DNA of 37,586 bases from JANLUX01 sp031366005 (GTDB taxonomy: Bacteria; Bacteroidota; Bacteroidia; AKYH767-A; OLB10), in contig JANLZB010000012.1 in the NCBI GenBank assembly GCA_031366005.1, forward strand, positions 1 through 37,586, given 5' to 3'. This document shows, piece after piece, positions 8,172-16,088 of the stretch. The position numbers were made by a program, and so were the translations under genes. The notes under the pieces are model-generated. The model was not told the origin of the DNA and made no database searches. It worked only from the letters and a program-made list of their open reading frames with translations. Position 1 is the stretch's first letter. Every line of letters starts with the position of its first letter.

Positions 8172-9225
8172 CACCCATCATATACTCAGGCATTTTTCTG
8201 TTAAGAGAATTCTTCTGCCTGTTTTGATTGGAGTTAGTGTGGCAGCATGGTTGTTTTACAGGGAATTTGACAGTTCAGTTTTCTCAAATATTAACTGGTC
8301 GTGGACATCATCTGCATGGCTGACAGCCGCTATCCTAATGCTTGTACTGCGCGATCTTGCATATATAATCAGAATTAGAGTGCTTACTGATAACAAGCTC
8401 ACATGGTATCGCGCTTTTATTGTGATTATGTTGTGGGAATTTGCATCTGCATTAGCTCCCGGAATTATTGGCGGTGGTTTCATCTTTGCCATTTTTATTT
8501 TAAACCGTGAAGGAATTAATATGGGAAAGAGCATTACAGCAATTTTATTTTCTTCTTTCCTTGATGGAGTTTTTCTTGTGCTCATGGCTCCGTTCGTTTA
8601 CTTCGTAGCAGGCAAGTACGCATTGTTTTCAGGAATTCATATGGGAAGCGTGTTAGGAAAAAGTATTTTTTACTCTTTCTGGATCATGTACTTTTTAATT
8701 CTTGCTTATAAATTATTAGTGGCGTATGCACTCTTCATCAACCCTTATTTAATCCGTTCATTATTAATCAGTCTTTTTTCATTGCCATTACTCAATCGTT
8801 TTAAAGATGGAGCAATCACAACAGGTGATCAGTTAATCATTGCATCTAAAGGATTAAAAAATAAAAACCTGCGATACTGGTTGTTATCATTGGGTTCCAC
8901 ATTTGTATCATGGACGGCTCGTTATTCCATTGTAAATTTTCTCATTCATGCCTTCCGCGATCAGGAAACTTTAAAAGATTTTGTGGTGTATGGCAAACAA
9001 GTGATAATGGGAATAATTATTTTGTTAAGTCCAACACCTGGCGGTAGTGGCATTGCTGAATATATGTTCAGCGATTTCTTAGGTGAATTTATTACAAAAG
9101 GTTTAGCTCCAACTCTTGGTTTATTGTGGAGATCGTTAAGCTACTATCCTTACATCATTATCGGTGCAATCATATTGCCTAAATGGATACGGAGTAAAAC
9201 TACTCTGCTGAAGAAGTTGAAATGA
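8161..9225 (+). CDS. Flippase-like integral membrane protein (LPG synthase transmembrane domain family, UPF0104)
   Basis: 354 residues with about eight hydrophobic segments. It resembles the membrane domain of lysylphosphatidylglycerol synthases without the cytoplasmic transferase domain, a family often annotated as UPF0104 or flippase-like. The conserved late stretch L-L-S-P-T-P-G-G-S-G-I-A-E (about residues 285-300) is typical. The substrate is not known; lipid or isoprenoid-linked transport is a family-level guess. The gene overlaps scpA by 11 bp and so is probably translationally coupled. The last roughly 144 bp exist again as a decayed copy at 9819-9963, beyond a toxin-antitoxin pair. 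Confidence 0.85.
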   Translation: MQTDTHHILRHFSVKRILLPVLIGVSVAAWLFYREFDSSVFSNINWSWTSSAWLTAAILMLVLRDLAYIIRIRVLTDNKLTWYRAFIVIMLWEFASALAPGIIGGGFIFAIFILNREGINMGKSITAILFSSFLDGVFLVLMAPFVYFVAGKYALFSGIHMGSVLGKSIFYSFWIMYFLILAYKLLVAYALFINPYLIRSLLISLFSLPLLNRFKDGAITTGDQLIIASKGLKNKNLRYWLLSLGSTFVSWTARYSIVNFLIHAFRDQETLKDFVVYGKQVIMGIIILLSPTPGGSGIAEYMFSDFLGEFITKGLAPTLGLLWRSLSYYPYIIIGAIILPKWIRSKTTLLKKLK

Positions 9226-9235
9226 AAAATATTTG

Positions 9236-9541
9236 TTAAAATAATTTAGGTTCTCTGCTTGTATGCCTGATGCGAAATATTAAAATCGCTGTTTCTGTTA
9301 TCCTATATGAAATACGATAGCTGTAAATAAAAAAAACCCGATAGCTGCCATCATTATTTGATTTTAAAGGATCTTCTGTAAATTGATATGGGTTTGCAGG
9401 CAGGCGTTCTATCGCAGCATAAATTTCTGTTTTAATTTTTTGTGCACCGGATAGTGAGTCCTTTTTCACATAATCATAAATTTCTTTAAGATGTTTGTAA
9501 GCTTGCTTATCCCAAATAATTTTACGGGAATCAATCACCAT
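9236..9541 (-). CDS. RelE/ParE-family toxin
   Basis: 101 residues. The order W-D-K-Q-A-Y-K-H-L-K-E-I-Y-D-Y-V, then A-I-E-R-L-P-A-N-P-Y-Q-F, then Y-R-V-F-F-I-Y-S-Y-R-I-S-Y-R-I and a final I-R-H-T-S-R-E-P matches the ParE/RelE plasmid-stabilisation fold. Members of this superfamily cut mRNA at the ribosome or poison gyrase; which applies here cannot be told. It is the second gene of a pair: its ATG (9541) overlaps the antitoxin stop by 7 bp. The order antitoxin then toxin is the usual one. It runs opposite to, and ends 10 bp from, the flippase-like gene. Confidence 0.88.
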   Translation of the reverse strand: MVIDSRKIIWDKQAYKHLKEIYDYVKKDSLSGAQKIKTEIYAAIERLPANPYQFTEDPLKSNNDGSYRVFFIYSYRISYRITETAILIFRIRHTSREPKLF

Positions 9542-9756
9542 TTATCTAACTTTTTCTTTACCTCTTCCTGGGTAAAAAATTCACCTCGTTCAATACGTTT
9601 TTCCGCAGCATCTATTTCTGCATTATACTGCCTTCTGGTGATTCGCTTATCGCTTTTTAAAAAAGATTTAATTAAACTTAAAACAGATTTCTTCTGTTCA
9701 GGAGTCAGTAAACTGAAATAGGTATCCATTTCACGATTTGCTGTTTGCGATTTCAT
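9535..9756 (-). CDS. Antitoxin of the RelE/ParE pair
   Basis: 73 residues, highly charged. The N-terminal half (L-L-T-P-E-Q-K-K-S-V-L-S-L-I-K-S-F-L) is a short helix-rich segment. The C-terminal half (Y-N-A-E-I-D-A-A-E-K-R-I-E-R-G-E-F-F-T-Q-E-E-V) is the toxin-binding tail common in antitoxins of ParE-type toxins in Bacteroidota. It is the first gene of the pair and overlaps the toxin by 7 bp. A promoter (TATGTTTG) and a perfect 18-bp palindrome lie directly upstream, consistent with autoregulation by the complex, which is inferred from the family. Confidence 0.85.
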   Translation of the reverse strand: MKSQTANREMDTYFSLLTPEQKKSVLSLIKSFLKSDKRITRRQYNAEIDAAEKRIERGEFFTQEEVKKKLDKW

Positions 9757-9758
9757 TT

Positions 9759-9776
9759 TTATTAAAATTTTAATAA
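9759..9776. promoter_or_regulatory. Palindromic operator candidate of the toxin-antitoxin operon
   Basis: TTATTAAAATTTTAATAA is a perfect 18-bp palindrome between the -7 box and the antitoxin ATG, at the expected transcription start. An AT-rich palindrome can arise by chance, but the position fits an antitoxin binding site. Confidence 0.5.
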
Positions 9777-9778
9777 TG

Positions 9779-9809
9779 CAAACATACTTTTTTGGAGGGC
9801 ATTCTCCAA
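9779..9809 (-). promoter_or_regulatory. Promoter of the toxin-antitoxin operon
   Basis: On the minus strand TTG (9809-9807), a 20-nt spacer and TATGTTTG (9786-9779) match the Bacteroidota TTG/TAnnTTTG promoter. The upstream element is part of an inverted repeat TTGGAG-N6-CTCCAA (9792-9809), which could be a second operator. Confidence 0.6.
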
Positions 9810-9818
9810 TTTTTTCAA

Positions 9819-9963
9819 GGCGAGTTTATTACAAAAGTTTTGGTTCCTACCTTAACGTTTATTATAGAGATAATTAAACTATTATCCTTACATAATTATC
9901 GGTGCAATCATATTACCCAAATGTATCAAGAGTAAAACTACTTTGCTGAAGAAGTTAAAAGGA
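9819..9963 (+). pseudogene. Decayed copy of the 3' end of the flippase-like gene
   Basis: About 145 bp align with 9082-9225, the end of the flippase-like gene, at about 80% identity by hand alignment. The match is strongest in the last 100 bp (for example CATTATCGGTGCAATCATATT against CATAATTATC and GGTGCAATCATATT). A one-base insertion breaks the frame and the stop codon is not kept. No intact start exists. The copy and the true gene end flank the toxin-antitoxin pair. Confidence 0.8.
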
Positions 9964-9984
9964 TTTATGATGAAGTATTAAATT

Positions 9985-11616
9985 TCACACAAACAACTCA
10001 GTAAACTTAAACTCACCTCCATCAAACAAACCTTTATCACTTAATTTCAATTGAGGAATAACCAGCAAAGCCATAAATGAAAGTGACATATATGGAGCAC
10101 GTAATGGGGAACCCCATTCCTTTGCTTTGCCTGCCAGCAATGAATATAAATTACCAATGGTTTCACAGTCAAGATCACTCATTAATCCTGCAACTGGTAA
10201 CGGTATCACTAACTGATCGTGAAGGCATGCTGCACTTAAACCGCCTTTGTTTTCAATAAGCATATTAACTGCATTACATAAATCAATATCATTGGTTCCG
10301 ACTGCAATTATGTTGTGTGAATCATGAGCCACACTGCTTGCTATGGCACCACGTTTCAATCCAAAATTTTTAATGAATGCTATTGCAGGTTTTGCTTTGC
10401 TGTAACGATTTACCACAACCATTTTTAATACATCGTTTTCAATATCAGCAACAGCAAAGCCATTTTCACTTTTGCATTTAACTTTTTCGTTACTGGTTAC
10501 CAATTGTCCGTCATGTGCAACAATGCAATTGATGAAATCGCTTTTTGCTTTCACTTCAAAATCACCAGGGACTATAGCAGTTGCCTCAAAGTGGTTGATG
10601 ACTTGATGCTTTCGTTTTGGTAAAAAACATTTTCCCTTTTCTGCAACTAATATTCCATTGATAATAGTTTGCTGCACTTCGAAATCTTTAAGATTATTTA
10701 CAACAATAAAATCAGCAGGATCATTTTTTTGCAACAGCCCTACATTTAATTTATAATGCTTAACCGGATTTACACAAGCAACCTGAAGAACTTTCATCAC
10801 ATCGTTACCCAAATCAATTGCACGCTTAACATGCTGATCAATATGTCCAAGCAATAATTCATCAGGATGTTTATCATCACAACAAAACATGCATTGCTCA
10901 TGATGATCTTTTAACAAAGGAGCAAGCGCATCAAAGTTTCTTGCAGCAGAACCTTCACGGATTAATATTTTCATTCCACGCTTTAATTTATCCAGTGCTT
11001 CTTCCAATGTAAAGCATTCGTGATCGGTGCTGATGCCTGCAGCAATATATTTTGCAGCTTGCTCACCACGTAAACCGGGAGCGTGTCCATCAACAGGCTT
11101 ATTGTATTTTTTTGCAACAGCAATTTTTTCCATTACCGTTGCATCATTAAACAGAACTCCCGGATAATTCATCATCTCACTCAAATAACGAATGTCATCA
11201 CGCTGCATCAGTTCATCAATTTCATTTGCTGTTAATGTAGCGCCAGCGGTTTCAAAAGTGGTGGCGGGCACACATGAGGGAGCACCGAAATTAAATTTCA
11301 GCATTGCACCTTTTGCATTTTCAATCATGTAATAAACTCCTTTTAAACCCATCACATTTGCAATTTCATGCGGATCACTCACAGTAGCAACAGTTCCGTG
11401 GCGTAATGCAACACGTGCAAATTCATAAGGCGTAAGCATTGAGCTTTCTATATGAATGTGTGCATCAATAAAACCAGGCATAATAAAATTGGAATAAGAT
11501 TCATCATTCTCCTCTATACTTACTATAATTCCATTGCTGATATGAAGTGTTCCGTTATAAATGCGTGAGTTTAACACATCCACAATGTTGCCTGAAATGC
11601 TTTTAATATTCTGCAT
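9985..11616 (-). CDS. ade: Adenine deaminase
   Basis: 543 residues, usual family length. It deaminates adenine to hypoxanthine in purine salvage, in the cytosol. The amidohydrolase metal motif is F-I-D-A-H-I-H-I-E-S-S with His53 and His55. It is followed by R-H-G-T-V-A-T-V-S-D-P-H-E-I-A-N-V, typical of the Ade family. Later come V-D-G-H-A-P-G and D-H-E-C-F-T, which hold further metal and catalytic residues. The C-terminal adenine deaminase domain contains S-V-A-H-D-S-H-N-I-I-A-V-G and the conserved end. The gene is divergent from the cold-shock gene and ends close to the decayed gene copy. Confidence 0.95.
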   Translation of the reverse strand: MQNIKSISGNIVDVLNSRIYNGTLHISNGIIVSIEENDESYSNFIMPGFIDAHIHIESSMLTPYEFARVALRHGTVATVSDPHEIANVMGLKGVYYMIENAKGAMLKFNFGAPSCVPATTFETAGATLTANEIDELMQRDDIRYLSEMMNYPGVLFNDATVMEKIAVAKKYNKPVDGHAPGLRGEQAAKYIAAGISTDHECFTLEEALDKLKRGMKILIREGSAARNFDALAPLLKDHHEQCMFCCDDKHPDELLLGHIDQHVKRAIDLGNDVMKVLQVACVNPVKHYKLNVGLLQKNDPADFIVVNNLKDFEVQQTIINGILVAEKGKCFLPKRKHQVINHFEATAIVPGDFEVKAKSDFINCIVAHDGQLVTSNEKVKCKSENGFAVADIENDVLKMVVVNRYSKAKPAIAFIKNFGLKRGAIASSVAHDSHNIIAVGTNDIDLCNAVNMLIENKGGLSAACLHDQLVIPLPVAGLMSDLDCETIGNLYSLLAGKAKEWGSPLRAPYMSLSFMALLVIPQLKLSDKGLFDGGEFKFTELFV

Positions 11617-11650
11617 ATAAAATATTTGAGGTAAAAATAATTTATAAATA

Positions 11651-11680
11651 TTGCGCTCTGTTGTTTTTATTTTAGTTTTG
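11651..11680 (+). promoter_or_regulatory. Cold-shock gene promoter
   Basis: TTG (11651-11653), a 19-nt spacer and TAGTTTTG (11673-11680) form a good match to the Bacteroidota consensus. A leader of about 37 nt precedes the ATG at 11723; it is too short for a long cspA-type thermosensor. Confidence 0.65.
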
Positions 11681-11722
11681 TAGCACCAATAAAAATTTAT
11701 ATTAATTAACTCTTATTAACCA

Positions 11723-11917
11723 ATGGCAACAGGAAAAATTAAATTCTTCAACGAATCGAAGGGCTTCGGCTTCATCCTTGAAGATGAAACAAACAAAGAG
11801 ATCTTTGTACATCACAGCGGATTAACTGATCGTGTGCGTGAAAACGACCTTGTAAGTTATGATGTAGTAGAAGGAAAAAAAGGTCAGAATGCGGTCAACG
11901 TAAAGAAAATTCAATAA
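11723..11917 (+). CDS. Cold-shock domain protein
   Basis: 64 residues, a single cold-shock domain. RNP1 (K-G-F-G-F-I, residues 13-18) and RNP2 (E-I-F-V-H-H-S, residues 26-32) are intact. These small OB-fold proteins bind single-stranded RNA or DNA and loosen RNA structure. The gene is a single transcription unit with its own promoter (11651-11680) and a hairpin terminator (11943-11976). Whether it is cold-induced cannot be read from the sequence. Confidence 0.95.
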   Translation: MATGKIKFFNESKGFGFILEDETNKEIFVHHSGLTDRVRENDLVSYDVVEGKKGQNAVNVKKIQ

Positions 11918-11942
11918 CCAATAAAATTATTGAAACGTTTTT

Positions 11943-11976
11943 AAATCCTCTCCGAAAAGGGAGGATTTTTCTTTTT
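11943..11976 (+). terminator. Intrinsic terminator after the cold-shock gene
   Basis: AAATCCTC (11943-11950) pairs with GAGGATTT (11961-11968) around a 10-nt loop and is followed by TTCTTTTT. It ends the single-gene unit. Confidence 0.8.
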
Positions 11977-12057
11977 AATCAACAACCAAATATTTACATA
12001 TAGTAATTCAATTTGTGAATTCCGTTTATCTATTTCAGATTTAGGAACTGGTATTTA

Positions 12058-12065
12058 TATTTTTG
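12058..12065 (+). promoter_or_regulatory. TAnnTTTG box directly before recG
   Basis: TATTTTTG ends 1 nt before the ATG at 12067 and 4 nt before the ATG at 12070. Transcription normally begins a few bases after this box, which favours the second ATG and a leaderless message. Confidence 0.5.
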
Positions 12066-12069
12066 CATG

Positions 12070-14172
12070 ATGCCTTATAATCCGGATTCACCCATTGAAT
12101 ATTTAAAAGGCGTTGGTCCGCAACGTGGTGAATTGTTAAAAAAAGAATTAGGCATTTTTACCATTAACGATCTTTTTCAACATTACCCTTTTCGTTACGT
12201 TGACCGTTCACGATTTTATACAATCAGCCAAGCCACCGAGGACATTGCATATATTCAACTAAAAGGAACAATAACACGCATTACATCAGTCGGTGCAAAA
12301 CGTACTACGCGACTGATCGCAAATTTCAGAGATGAAACAGGAAGCATTGAACTGGTTTGGTTCCAGGGGATAAAATGGATGCGCGAAGCATTGAAAGCGG
12401 GTGTTACATACATCGTTTTTGGAAAGCCTTCAGTATTTAACGGAAAAATAAATATTGTTCATCCTGAAATTGAACCGGCTTCATTACAACAGGATGTGTC
12501 AAGTGGAAAATTACAGGGCATTTACAGCAGCACTGAGAAATGCAAAGGGATGGGCCTGGACAGCAAAGGGATTTTAAAACTTCAAAAAAATATCATACAA
12601 GGATTGCCTTCTCATGTTTCTGAAACACTTCCTCAAAAAATTATTCAGCAACAGCAATTAATTCCTTTACGTGATGCACAAGTGCTGATTCATTTTCCAA
12701 CTGATACTGCTTCGCTTGAAAAAGCACAGCAACGATTAAAGTTTGAAGAGCTGTTTTATTTACAGCTTCGATTGCTTTTGACGAAACAACTGCGCACAGA
12801 AAAAATTCGCGGAAAAATGTTTGCACACATTGGCGATTACTTTAATAATTTTTATCACAACCATTTGCCATTCGCATTAACCAATGCTCAGAAAAAAGTT
12901 TTAAAAGATATACGTTCTGATTGTGGTTCAGGAAAGCAGATGAATCGTTTACTGCAAGGCGATGTCGGAAGCGGTAAAACGGTGGTTGCATTGTTGTGTA
13001 TGTTAATGGCTTTAGATAATGGCTACCAGGCGTGTTTGATGGCACCAACAGAAATTCTTGCTTCGCAACATTTTGAAACCATTTCTGATTTGCTGAAAGA
13101 CATGCCTGTGAAAACTGAACTTCTAACAGGAAGTACCAAAGCTGCAAAGCGAAGAGAAATTGCAGAACTATTATTAAATGGGGAATTACATTTCCTTATT
13201 GGCACCCATGCATTGATAGAAGTTGCAGTTCAGTTTCAGAATTTGGGAATGGTGGTGATTGATGAGCAACATCGTTTTGGAGTGGAGCAGCGTGCAAAGC
13301 TCTGGATGAAAAATGATGAGCTGCCACATGTGTTGGTGATGACTGCTACTCCGATCCCGCGTACGTTGGCAATGACATTGTATGGTGATTTGGATGTTTC
13401 AGTAATTGATGAGTTGCCACCGGGAAGAAAACTGGTTAAAACAGTTCATAAATACGAGGCAAATCGTTTGGCTGTGTTTGGTTTTTTAAAAGAACAAATT
13501 GCTCTTGGAAGGCAAGTGTATATCGTTTACCCATTGATTGAAGAATCAGAAAAATTAGACTACAATGATCTGATGGCCGGTTATGAAAGTATATGCCGTG
13601 ATTTTCCGTTGCCACAATATAAAGTGAGTATTGTGCACGGAAGAATGAAATCAAAAGATAAAGATTACGAGATGCAGATGTTTAAAGAAGGTAAAACAAA
13701 CATCTTGGTTGCAACCACTGTGATTGAAGTAGGTGTGAATGTTCCCAATGCATCTGTAATGTTGATTGAGAGTGCTGAGCGTTTTGGTTTATCTCAACTT
13801 CACCAGTTACGTGGACGTGTAGGACGGGGTGCTGATCAGAGTTTTTGCATTTTATTGACAGGAAGCAAACTCAGTAACGAAGCGCGATTAAGAATGCGCA
13901 CGATGTGTGATACCAATGATGGTTTTGTTATTGCTGAAACAGACTTACAATTACGTGGACCGGGAGATATCACAGGCACTCAACAAAGTGGTATTTTAAA
14001 TTTCAAGATTGCTGACCTTGCCAAAGACGCAGCCATCTTAGAAAAAGCCCGTCACGCTGCAATTGATTTATTAAAACAAGATCCGCATTTAATGCTTCCA
14101 GACAACAATATGATTGCTGAAAAGCTTGCTAATGCAGAAAAGGTTTCAGGGAATTTTAGCAGGGTGAGTTAA
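12070..14172 (+). CDS. recG: ATP-dependent DNA helicase RecG
   Basis: 700 residues. RecG reverses stalled replication forks and branch-migrates Holliday junctions. The N-terminal wedge/OB domain (residues about 1-250) starts I-E-Y-L-K-G-V-G-P-Q-R-G. The superfamily 2 helicase core follows, with G-D-V-G-S-G-K-T (Walker A, about residue 298), D-E-Q-H-R-F-G (motif II, about residue 397), T-A-T-P-I-P-R-T-L (motif III) and Q-L-R-G-R-V-G-R-G (motif VI, about residue 580). The C-terminus has the conserved D-L-x-L-R-G-P-G-D-I-T-G-T-x-Q-S-G. The ATG at 12067 would add one Met; the promoter box favours 12070. It converges with the T9SS cargo gene. Confidence 0.95.
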   Translation: MPYNPDSPIEYLKGVGPQRGELLKKELGIFTINDLFQHYPFRYVDRSRFYTISQATEDIAYIQLKGTITRITSVGAKRTTRLIANFRDETGSIELVWFQGIKWMREALKAGVTYIVFGKPSVFNGKINIVHPEIEPASLQQDVSSGKLQGIYSSTEKCKGMGLDSKGILKLQKNIIQGLPSHVSETLPQKIIQQQQLIPLRDAQVLIHFPTDTASLEKAQQRLKFEELFYLQLRLLLTKQLRTEKIRGKMFAHIGDYFNNFYHNHLPFALTNAQKKVLKDIRSDCGSGKQMNRLLQGDVGSGKTVVALLCMLMALDNGYQACLMAPTEILASQHFETISDLLKDMPVKTELLTGSTKAAKRREIAELLLNGELHFLIGTHALIEVAVQFQNLGMVVIDEQHRFGVEQRAKLWMKNDELPHVLVMTATPIPRTLAMTLYGDLDVSVIDELPPGRKLVKTVHKYEANRLAVFGFLKEQIALGRQVYIVYPLIEESEKLDYNDLMAGYESICRDFPLPQYKVSIVHGRMKSKDKDYEMQMFKEGKTNILVATTVIEVGVNVPNASVMLIESAERFGLSQLHQLRGRVGRGADQSFCILLTGSKLSNEARLRMRTMCDTNDGFVIAETDLQLRGPGDITGTQQSGILNFKIADLAKDAAILEKARHAAIDLLKQDPHLMLPDNNMIAEKLANAEKVSGNFSRVS

Positions 14173-14181
14173 AACAAATAA

Positions 14182-15579
14182 TTACGGCATAAATATTTTT
14201 TGCACTTTATACCCGGCTTCACTGGTGTTAATTGTAAGAAAATAAATTCCGCTTCTTAATATCATATTATTAAATGCTAACTGATGATTTCCATTTTTTA
14301 ATTCGCCATTAAACAATTCTTTTACATGCTGACCTAACATATTAACAAGATTAATACTCACAACTCCTGAACCCGATAAAGTCAAAGACAAATCAATGGA
14401 GTTTTGTATAATGGCATGAATGGACATATTATAAACCGGAGCAACATCATCTGAAATTATAGCAGCATCCACATATAATGCAAGAGAAAAGTCACGATTG
14501 AAAACATAAGGAGGATGCGTTTCTTTTGATCTTACAACCAGTATGTATGGTTGTGAATTTATTTGAGATACGTCAGGAGTCCAGGTTAATCTGCACTTGG
14601 CATTCCCATTGTCATCCTGATGAACAAAATTAGGAGAATTATTAGCAAAGAAAATTCCTCCGGTGGCATCAAAAGAAAGATAGTCATTGTCTGTCAAGTC
14701 AGTTGCAGTCATATTAAAATCAAGCATGCTGCCTGCGGCAATGCGATAGCTGGCATCACTTTCAGGAAGAATATTACAGGTTCGGGAAAAAGATGCAGGA
14801 CTGTTTGCTGATGGAATAACAATAATTTGCATATCCCTTCTTATCTCACCAATCTTTACACCATTACGATATTCACTTGCGAGAACCGAAACCACAAAGT
14901 GTCCTTCTGTATTTGGTAAAAAAGAAATTTCTCCTGTTGTGGTATCCATGGTAAAGGGCATACTTGGATCAGTAGATGGCAATGTATAACCTGATAACAT
15001 AAAACTGCTACTAGGATAAACGAATGAATTAGAATTATCATAAGGAATATCTAATTGCCAATGTAGAGAATCGCCATCAGCATCATAAGGTAAAGGATTA
15101 TAATAAAAAGGATTGTTTACCTGGGCAATTGGGATAGGAGGATTAATAAATATAGGGGATGAATTGCTTCCATCAACATGTAACTGATTTTCCAGATACA
15201 TACCGTAGTTGCTTGCATTAGGAATATTTAAAATAGCCCCATTTCGACAACAGTCTTCCCAAGTTAAAAAATAATCGCCTATTGTTGGAAACGTGTAAGT
15301 TGTATCATACGTATATTCTTCAACTCCATTTCCAATATTTACCGCTGGGGAAACATTAATGTTAAGAACTGTAACTGGAATTTCTGTCGAGGTGAACACA
15401 TTAATTTTATCGATGGGCCTAATCGTAATACCAAGTATATCACGGTAAATCGTCATCACAATATGGTAGTTTAATCCGCTAATATGTGTTGCTGTAATTT
15501 GTCCTCCCATTAAATGGCTTGAGAAGGAGGATGTAGTTAATGCAAGGAACAGAGCAAAGGATAGGAGAAGTTTTTTCAT
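14182..15579 (-). CDS. Secreted protein with type IX secretion (Por) sorting domain
   Basis: 465 residues. Signal peptide at residues 1-20. The mature protein begins S-H-L-M-G-G-Q-I-T, an opening seen in many large Bacteroidota surface proteins, followed by beta-sandwich, cadherin-like repeats (for example I-P-I-A-Q-V-N-N-P-F-Y-Y-N, Y-D-A-D-G-D-S-L-H-W). The last 75 or so residues form a type A sorting domain (V-V-S-I-N-L-V-N-M-L-G-Q, then S-G-I-Y-F-L-T-I-N-T and a final K-I-F-M-P). This sends the protein across the outer membrane by the type IX system. Adhesion or matrix function is possible but not shown. No T9SS machinery gene is in the window. The gene is monocistronic and converges with recG. 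Confidence 0.88.
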   Translation of the reverse strand: MKKLLLSFALFLALTTSSFSSHLMGGQITATHISGLNYHIVMTIYRDILGITIRPIDKINVFTSTEIPVTVLNINVSPAVNIGNGVEEYTYDTTYTFPTIGDYFLTWEDCCRNGAILNIPNASNYGMYLENQLHVDGSNSSPIFINPPIPIAQVNNPFYYNPLPYDADGDSLHWQLDIPYDNSNSFVYPSSSFMLSGYTLPSTDPSMPFTMDTTTGEISFLPNTEGHFVVSVLASEYRNGVKIGEIRRDMQIIVIPSANSPASFSRTCNILPESDASYRIAAGSMLDFNMTATDLTDNDYLSFDATGGIFFANNSPNFVHQDDNGNAKCRLTWTPDVSQINSQPYILVVRSKETHPPYVFNRDFSLALYVDAAIISDDVAPVYNMSIHAIIQNSIDLSLTLSGSGVVSINLVNMLGQHVKELFNGELKNGNHQLAFNNMILRSGIYFLTINTSEAGYKVQKIFMP

Positions 15580-15697
15580 TGGGGTTTGTGTTTGGATTAA
15601 AATGAAATTTCTCTGTAAATCTATAACTATTCCTTAGTAAAACAACTTTTATAATAAAAGGCTCCCCAAATAAGGAATTATAGCCTTTAATATTTCA

Positions 15698-15946
15698 TCA
15701 TTTCTTTCTCTCCTCTGCCTCCTCCACAGTCATTTTTTGTCCTTTCACAACCAACCCGTTAATTTTTTTAATGGCTCGCAAAGCATCTTCTTTATTTTCA
15801 AATTCAATAAAACCAAACCCTTTTGATTCCCACGTAATTTTATCATAAACGATTTTGGTGCTAACAATAGGACCAAATTGTTTAAACAACATTTCAAGCA
15901 GCATTTCGTTGATGGAAGATTCGATATTTTTTACAAAGAGTTTCAT
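15698..15946 (-). CDS. RRM-type RNA-binding protein
   Basis: 82 residues, a single RNA recognition motif. RNP2 is K-L-F-V-K-N (residues 2-7) and RNP1 is K-G-F-G-F-I-E-F (residues 42-49). The C-terminus is charged (V-E-E-A-E-E-R-K-K). Small single-RRM proteins of this kind occur in Bacteroidota and cyanobacteria and bind RNA; their targets here are unknown. The gene is divergent from dxs, with a repeat-containing gap of 142 bp. Confidence 0.9.
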   Translation of the reverse strand: MKLFVKNIESSINEMLLEMLFKQFGPIVSTKIVYDKITWESKGFGFIEFENKEDALRAIKKINGLVVKGQKMTVEEAEERKK

Positions 15947-15949
15947 GAG

Positions 15950-16038
15950 AGTAGGGAGAATGGAGAGTGGAGTAGGGATATTTATTTCGCAATATTAATA
16001 AAACTCATGAGTTCTTTTTCTTCCCCCTTCTCCCTACT
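15950..16038. repeat. Inverted repeat between the RRM gene and dxs
   Basis: AGTAGGGAGAA (15950-15960) has its perfect reverse complement at 16028-16038. Further partial copies of the unit (AGTAGGGA at 15971-15978, TCCCTACT at 16045-16052) lie nearby. It looks like dispersed intergenic repeat material rather than a defined element. Confidence 0.55.
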
Positions 16039-16065
16039 AAGCACTCCCTACTAAGAAAACATTCG

Positions 16066-16073
16066 TACTTTTG
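16066..16073 (+). promoter_or_regulatory. TAnnTTTG promoter box of dxs
   Basis: TACTTTTG is an exact match, 15 nt before the ATG at 16089, so the leader would be about 10 nt. Confidence 0.55.
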
Positions 16074-16088
16074 CTCATCTAATACATC

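Noticed and set aside
9491..9721. Plus-strand frame of 76 codons across the toxin-antitoxin pair
   Set aside because: It is antisense to two well-supported genes and looks like no protein family.
11681..11722. Possible cold-shock RNA thermosensor in the leader
   Set aside because: The leader is about 37 nt, too short for the long structured leader of cspA.
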